A stretch of 25,742 nucleotides of DNA, taken from assembly GCA_035296705.1 (NCBI GenBank), contig DATHAL010000046.1, positions 1-25,742 of the forward strand, given 5' to 3'. This document shows, piece by piece, positions 21,880 to 25,742 of this stretch. The DNA is from WHSW01 sp035296705 (lineage in GTDB: Bacteria > Actinomycetota > Thermoleophilia > Solirubrobacterales > 70-9). The position numbers were made by a program, and so were the translations under genes. The notes beneath the pieces were generated by a model. The model was not told where the DNA came from. It saw nothing but the letters and a program-made list of their open reading frames with translations, and made no database searches. Each line of letters begins with the position of its first letter. Position 1 is the stretch's first letter.

Positions 21880-23355
21880 ATGACGCTTCGGGAGCTTCTC
21901 GCCGGCGCTGACGTGATCGAGATCGCGGGCGACGCCGACATCGAGATCTCGGGGCTCGCCTACGACAGCCGCCAGGTCCGCGACGGGTTCCTTTTCTTTG
22001 CCACCCGCGGCTTCACGGCGGACGGCCACGGGTTTGCCCCCTACGCCGTCCAGGCCGGCGCCGCCGCGGTCGTCGTCGAGCGCCCACTCGAGCTCGAGCC
22101 GCACGTCGTCCAGGCGCGGGTCGCGGACGCGCGCGCTGCAATGGCCCACGCGGCGGTGCGCTTCTACGGCGACCCCACCGACGACCTCGACGTGGTCGGG
22201 ATCACCGGCACGAACGGCAAGACGACGACGGCCTTCCTCGTCCGCCACATCCTCGAGCGCCAGGGCATCCGGACCGGGCTCCTGGGCACGGTCCAGCGTG
22301 TGGTCGGCGGGCAGGTCGAGCCGGTCGAGCGCACGACGCCGGAGGCGATCGACCTCCAGGCCACCTTCCGCCGCATGGTCGACGGCGGCGATCGTGCCTG
22401 CTCGATGGAGATCTCCTCGCACGCGCTCACCCTCAACCGGGCCGACGGAATCCGCTTCGACGTCGCGGCATTCACCAACCTGACGCAGGACCACCTCGAC
22501 TTCCACTCCGACATGGAGGACTACTTCCAGGCGAAGCGGCGGCTGTTCGTCGGCCACCGTGCCCGCACCAGCGTCGTCAACTTCGACGACGAGTACGGCG
22601 CACGGCTGATCGCCGAGCTCGACTGCATCACCTACTCCGCGGCCGGCGACGCGCGCGCCGAGCTGAGGGCGCGCGAGCTCAGCTTCGACGCGACCGGGGC
22701 GCGCTTCGTCCTCGCGGCGCCCGAGGGTGAGCTCCCGGTGACGGTCCCGCTGCCCGGGCGCTTTAACGTCGAGAACGCCCTCTGCGCGCTCGCCTGCGTA
22801 CGGGCGCTTGGGATCGAGCTCGCCGACGCCGTGGCCGTCCTCGCCGACGCCGAGCGCGTCCCGGGCCGGTTCGAGCCGATCGACGAGGGCCAGCCTTTCG
22901 CGGTCCTCGTCGACTACGCCCACACCCCCGACTCGCTCGACAACGTCCTCGGCTCGGCCCGCCAGATCACGCCCGAGGGCCGCCTGATCTGCGTCTTCGG
23001 CTGCGGCGGCGACCGCGACCGCGACAAGCGGCCGCTGATGGGCGAGATCGCCGGCCGGCTCTCCGACGTCGCGGTGGTCACCTCCGACAACCCGCGCTCC
23101 GAGGACCCGGTCTCGATCATCGAGGAGATCCGCCAGGGCATGGGCGACGCCGTGGCCGAGGTCGAGGTTGAGCCGGATCGGCGGGCGGCGATCGCCCTCG
23201 CCCTCGGCCGCGCCGACCGTGGCGACACCGTCGTGATCGCCGGCAAGGGCCACGAGCAGGGGCAGGAGTTCGAGCACGGGCGAAAGATCCCGTTCGACGA
23301 TCGCGAGGTGGCGCGGGAGGAGCTGCGGGCGCTGGCGACCGCGGCCTCGGCGTGA
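21880..23355 (+). CDS. murE: UDP-MurNAc-tripeptide ligase MurE, meso-diaminopimelate type
   Basis: 491 residues; it adds the third amino acid to UDP-MurNAc-Ala-Glu using ATP in the cytoplasm. The N-terminal substrate domain has GLAYDSRQVRDGFLFFA. The ATP loop GTNGKTT is at residues 110-116, SSHAL and FTNLTQDHLDFH follow, and the C-terminal domain has VDYAHTPDSLDNVL. DNPR (403-406) is the motif that marks enzymes selecting meso-diaminopimelate instead of lysine, so the cell wall is predicted to be DAP-based. VVIAGKGHEQGQEF near the end is also typical. The start is 11 bp after the ftsI stop. It overlaps murF by 4 bp (GTGA). Confidence 0.96.
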   Translation: MTLRELLAGADVIEIAGDADIEISGLAYDSRQVRDGFLFFATRGFTADGHGFAPYAVQAGAAAVVVERPLELEPHVVQARVADARAAMAHAAVRFYGDPTDDLDVVGITGTNGKTTTAFLVRHILERQGIRTGLLGTVQRVVGGQVEPVERTTPEAIDLQATFRRMVDGGDRACSMEISSHALTLNRADGIRFDVAAFTNLTQDHLDFHSDMEDYFQAKRRLFVGHRARTSVVNFDDEYGARLIAELDCITYSAAGDARAELRARELSFDATGARFVLAAPEGELPVTVPLPGRFNVENALCALACVRALGIELADAVAVLADAERVPGRFEPIDEGQPFAVLVDYAHTPDSLDNVLGSARQITPEGRLICVFGCGGDRDRDKRPLMGEIAGRLSDVAVVTSDNPRSEDPVSIIEEIRQGMGDAVAEVEVEPDRRAAIALALGRADRGDTVVIAGKGHEQGQEFEHGRKIPFDDREVAREELRALATAASA

Positions 23356-24698
23356 TCGAGCTCGCGCCCGAGCGGATCGCGCAGGAGGCGGGGGCGGAGA
23401 TCGTCCGCGAGGGCGGCCCCGGTCGGCCGGAGCGGGGGGCCGTCGACTCGCGCGGGCTCCTGGGCGGGGAGCTCTTCTTCGGGCTTCGCGGGGAACGGAC
23501 CGATGGCGGTGAGCACGCGGCGGGGGCCCTGGCGGCCGGCGCCTGGGGCGCCGTCGTCGATCGGGAGCGGGCCCGCGAGCTCGCCGCCACCGAGCCAGGG
23601 GGCTGGGTGCTCGCGGTCGACGATCCGCTGCGATCCCTCCAGGCGCTCGCCCGCGCATGGCGGCGCGAGCTCGGCTGCCGCGTGGTTGGAATCACCGGCT
23701 CGACCGGGAAGACGTCGGTGAAGGACATCTCCCGCGCGATCCTTCCCTTTCGCACCCACGCAAGTCCCGAGAACTACAACACCGAGGTCGGCCTGCCGCT
23801 CGCCATGCTCGCGGCGCCGCCGGAGAGCGAGCTCCTCGTGCTCGAGATGGCGATGCGGGGCCGGGGCCAGATCGCTGAGCTCTGCGCGATCGCGGAGCCC
23901 GAGGTCGGCGCGATCACCAACGTCGGCCCCGTGCACCTCGAGCTCCTCGGCACGATCGAGGCGATCGCCGAGGCCAAGGCCGAGATCCTCACCGGGCTGG
24001 GGGAACGCGGACGTGCGGTCGTCCCAGCCGACGCGGAGGCGCTCGCGCCCCACCTGCACGACCGGCTCGTCGCGCTCAGCTTCGGGGCCGGCGGCGACGT
24101 CTTCGTGGAGCGTGCCGAGCGCCATGGTCAGAGCACCACCGCCGTGATCGGCACGCCGAACGGCGAGGCGACCTTCGAGCTTCCGTTCACGGAGAGCCAC
24201 AACGTCACGAACACCGCATGCGCGGTCGCGATCGGTGTGGCGCTCGACGCCGATCCCGCCGAGATGGCGCGTCGGGCCTCGGGCATATCCTTCTCGCGCC
24301 TGCGGGGCGAGGTGATCGAGCTGCCCGGCGGCTCCGTGCTCGTGAACGACTGCTACAACGCGAACCCGATCTCGATGCGCGCCGCGCTCGACCATCTCGC
24401 ATCGCTCGACGCCGGCCGCAGGGTCGCCGTCCTCGGCGGGATGGCAGAGCTCGGTCCCGACGGCCCCGCCTACCACCGCGAGGCCGCGGCACATGCTCGC
24501 GAGCTCGGCATCGACGAGCTGGTCGGGGTCGGCGAGCTGGCGCGCGACTACGCTCCGGATCGCTGGGCGCCGGACCCGGAGGCCGCGGCCGGGCTCGTCG
24601 CCGGGAGCGTCGCGGCGGGCGACGCGCTCCTCGTCAAGGGCTCGCGGTCGGTCGGGCTCGAGGCCTTCGCGCAAGAGCTGATCCGCCGGCTGGCCTGA
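23352..24698 (+). CDS. murF: UDP-MurNAc-pentapeptide ligase MurF
   Basis: 448 residues; it joins D-Ala-D-Ala to the UDP-MurNAc-tripeptide with ATP, completing the soluble precursor that MraY uses. Seen: RGAVDSRGLLGGELFFGLRG in the N-terminal domain, the ATP loop GITGSTGKTSVKD (113-125), ENYNTEVGLPLAML, ITNVGPVHLELLG, and the C-terminal NDCYNANPISMRAAL. All are standard MurF elements and the length is normal. The GTG start overlaps the murE stop, and the stop overlaps the mraY ATG by one base (TGATG), so the three are translated in series. Confidence 0.95.
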   Translation: MIELAPERIAQEAGAEIVREGGPGRPERGAVDSRGLLGGELFFGLRGERTDGGEHAAGALAAGAWGAVVDRERARELAATEPGGWVLAVDDPLRSLQALARAWRRELGCRVVGITGSTGKTSVKDISRAILPFRTHASPENYNTEVGLPLAMLAAPPESELLVLEMAMRGRGQIAELCAIAEPEVGAITNVGPVHLELLGTIEAIAEAKAEILTGLGERGRAVVPADAEALAPHLHDRLVALSFGAGGDVFVERAERHGQSTTAVIGTPNGEATFELPFTESHNVTNTACAVAIGVALDADPAEMARRASGISFSRLRGEVIELPGGSVLVNDCYNANPISMRAALDHLASLDAGRRVAVLGGMAELGPDGPAYHREAAAHARELGIDELVGVGELARDYAPDRWAPDPEAAAGLVAGSVAAGDALLVKGSRSVGLEAFAQELIRRLA

Positions 24699-25714
24699 TG
24701 GAGCCGACCACCAACCTCGCGGACATCGCATCCGACTCGATCGACCGAGGCCAGGTGCTGATCGGCGGCATGGCCGCGATGCTCATCACGATCTTCCTCG
24801 GGCCGAAGTTCATCGCCTTCCTGCGGGTCAAGGAGTTCGGGCAGCAGATCCGCGAGGAGGGCCCGCAGGAGCACCACGCCAAAGCCGGCACTCCGACGAT
24901 GGGCGGACTGATCCTCTTCCTCGCGATCGCCGTTCCCTACCTGGTTCTGTCGGAGCGCGACACGGCAAGCCTCGCGGTCTTCGGCGTCGCGCTCGGCTGC
25001 GCCGCGCTTGGTTTCGCGGATGACTTCATCAAGATCTCCAAGCGCCGCTCGCTGGGGCTCGGTGCCCGCTGGAAGCTGCTCGGGCAGATCGGCCTCGCGC
25101 TCGTCCTGTGGTACGTCGCCTACGAGGACCTCGGGCTCGAGCCCGCGCTCCAGTCGCGGATCTTCGACGCCCAGATCTATCTCGGACCGATCGTCTATTT
25201 GGTGTTCATCTACCTCGTCGTCGCCGGCGCCTCGAATGCCGTCAACCTCACGGATGGGCTCGACGGCCTCGCCGCTGGCTCCTGCGCGATCGTGCTCCTC
25301 GCCTATATGGCGATCACGATCACGAACGGTCAGGCGGACCTGGCGCTGCTCTCCGCCTGCCTCGTCGGCGCCTCGGTCGGTTTCCTGTGGTTCAACGCCT
25401 TCCCGGCGTCGATATTCATGGGGGACACGGGCTCGCTCGGGCTCGGCGGTGCGATCGGGGCGCTCGCTGTGATGACGCAGACGGAGCTCCTCTTGATCGT
25501 GCTCGGCGGCATCTTCGTGATCGAGGCGCTCTCGGTCGCGGTCCAGGTGATCAGCTTCAAGATGTTCCGGCGGCGCGTGCTCCTGATGGCGCCAGTCCAC
25601 CACCATTTCGAGCTGCTCGCCTGGTCGGAGACGAAGATCATGCTCCGGTTCTGGATCATCGCCGCCGTGTGCTCCGGGATCGGCTACGTGCTGTACCAGA
25701 ACTCGGTCGGCTAG
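24698..25714 (+). CDS. mraY: Phospho-N-acetylmuramoyl-pentapeptide transferase MraY
   Basis: 338 residues, about ten membrane helices. It transfers phospho-MurNAc-pentapeptide to undecaprenyl phosphate, making lipid I at the inner face of the membrane. Motifs: KAGTPTMGG (62-70), the Mg-binding FADDF (Asp108-109), NLTDGLDGLAAG (183-194), FMGDTGSLGLGG (about 240-251) and PVHHHFE (299-305, the histidine triad). The ATG at 24698 overlaps the murF stop by one base; the frame is open further upstream but only as shadow of murF. The stop is at 25712-25714. In related genomes murD often follows, but no plus-strand start is visible in the last 28 bases. Confidence 0.96.
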   Translation: MEPTTNLADIASDSIDRGQVLIGGMAAMLITIFLGPKFIAFLRVKEFGQQIREEGPQEHHAKAGTPTMGGLILFLAIAVPYLVLSERDTASLAVFGVALGCAALGFADDFIKISKRRSLGLGARWKLLGQIGLALVLWYVAYEDLGLEPALQSRIFDAQIYLGPIVYLVFIYLVVAGASNAVNLTDGLDGLAAGSCAIVLLAYMAITITNGQADLALLSACLVGASVGFLWFNAFPASIFMGDTGSLGLGGAIGALAVMTQTELLLIVLGGIFVIEALSVAVQVISFKMFRRRVLLMAPVHHHFELLAWSETKIMLRFWIIAAVCSGIGYVLYQNSVG

Positions 25715-25742
25715 CTGTAGGGCCCGAGCAGCTCGCGCTCGC
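25711..25742 (-). CDS. Possible C-terminal end of a convergent gene (partial)
   Basis: On the minus strand the last bases read ERELLGPYS followed by TAG at 25713-25711, sharing a CTAG with the mraY stop. The HAD and 17745 genes converge in exactly the same way. Nine residues are far too few to identify it, and a non-coding gap before the next plus-strand gene is equally possible. Confidence 0.25.
   Translation of the reverse strand, partial: ERELLGPYS

Noticed and set aside
1..25742. CRISPR arrays, insertion sequences, phage or toxin-antitoxin genes
   Set aside because: No spaced identical repeats, transposase motifs or phage genes were seen; gene content is chromosomal housekeeping plus a pilus locus.

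Overview
High-GC (roughly 70 percent) bacterial chromosome segment, packed with genes and with almost no spacer DNA. The best guess is a deep-branching actinobacterium, for example Thermoleophilia. Four things point that way: a dcw cluster in the order mraZ-rsmH-ftsL-ftsI-murE-murF-mraY, a meso-diaminopimelate-type MurE, a secretin-free Tad pilus locus, and several genes that look leaderless. The lineage is an inference. No rRNA, tRNA, IS element, prophage or CRISPR array was seen.

Region 1 (1-6654) is a Tad/Flp-type pilus or secretion locus. It opens with the C-terminal end of an OmpR/PhoB response regulator, followed by a small atypical histidine kinase, CpaB and a lipoprotein. Two minus-strand genes interrupt the block: an ArsR-type regulator and a macro-domain protein. 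The plus strand resumes with the ATPase TadA/CpaF and the membrane proteins TadB and TadC. tadC carries a one-base frameshift. Pilin, prepilin peptidase and TadE genes are not in the window.

Region 2 (6674-16828) is a compact sugar-phosphate island: ROK glucokinase (glk), glucose-6-phosphate dehydrogenase (zwf, minus), 6-phosphogluconate dehydrogenase (gnd), 6-phosphogluconolactonase (pgl), ribose-5-phosphate isomerase (rpiA, minus), transketolase (tkt), transaldolase (tal), phosphoglucose isomerase (pgi) and a HAD phosphatase. Together they phosphorylate glucose, run the oxidative pentose phosphate pathway and recycle pentoses to hexose phosphate. Only ribulose-phosphate 3-epimerase is missing from the set.

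Region 3 (16825-18035) holds an unrecognised two-helix membrane protein on the minus strand and a 290-bp divergent control region. That region contains an inverted repeat, a recognisable promoter overlapping four 10-bp-spaced MraZ boxes, and a strong hairpin in the mraZ leader.

Region 4 (18036-25714) is the division and cell wall (dcw) cluster. Its genes are joined by 1-4 bp overlaps or short gaps and build the UDP-MurNAc-pentapeptide and septal peptidoglycan machinery.

A recurrent theme is a TANNNT hexamer followed by 8 (or 9) bases and then the start codon (glk, gnd, murE, the 17745 gene, rpiA). This suggests leaderless transcription. At murE the hexamer includes the ftsI stop codon. I found no clearly novel multi-gene system. 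The most unusual items are this promoter pattern, the mraZ leader architecture, and the ArsR-macro-domain pair inside the pilus locus.
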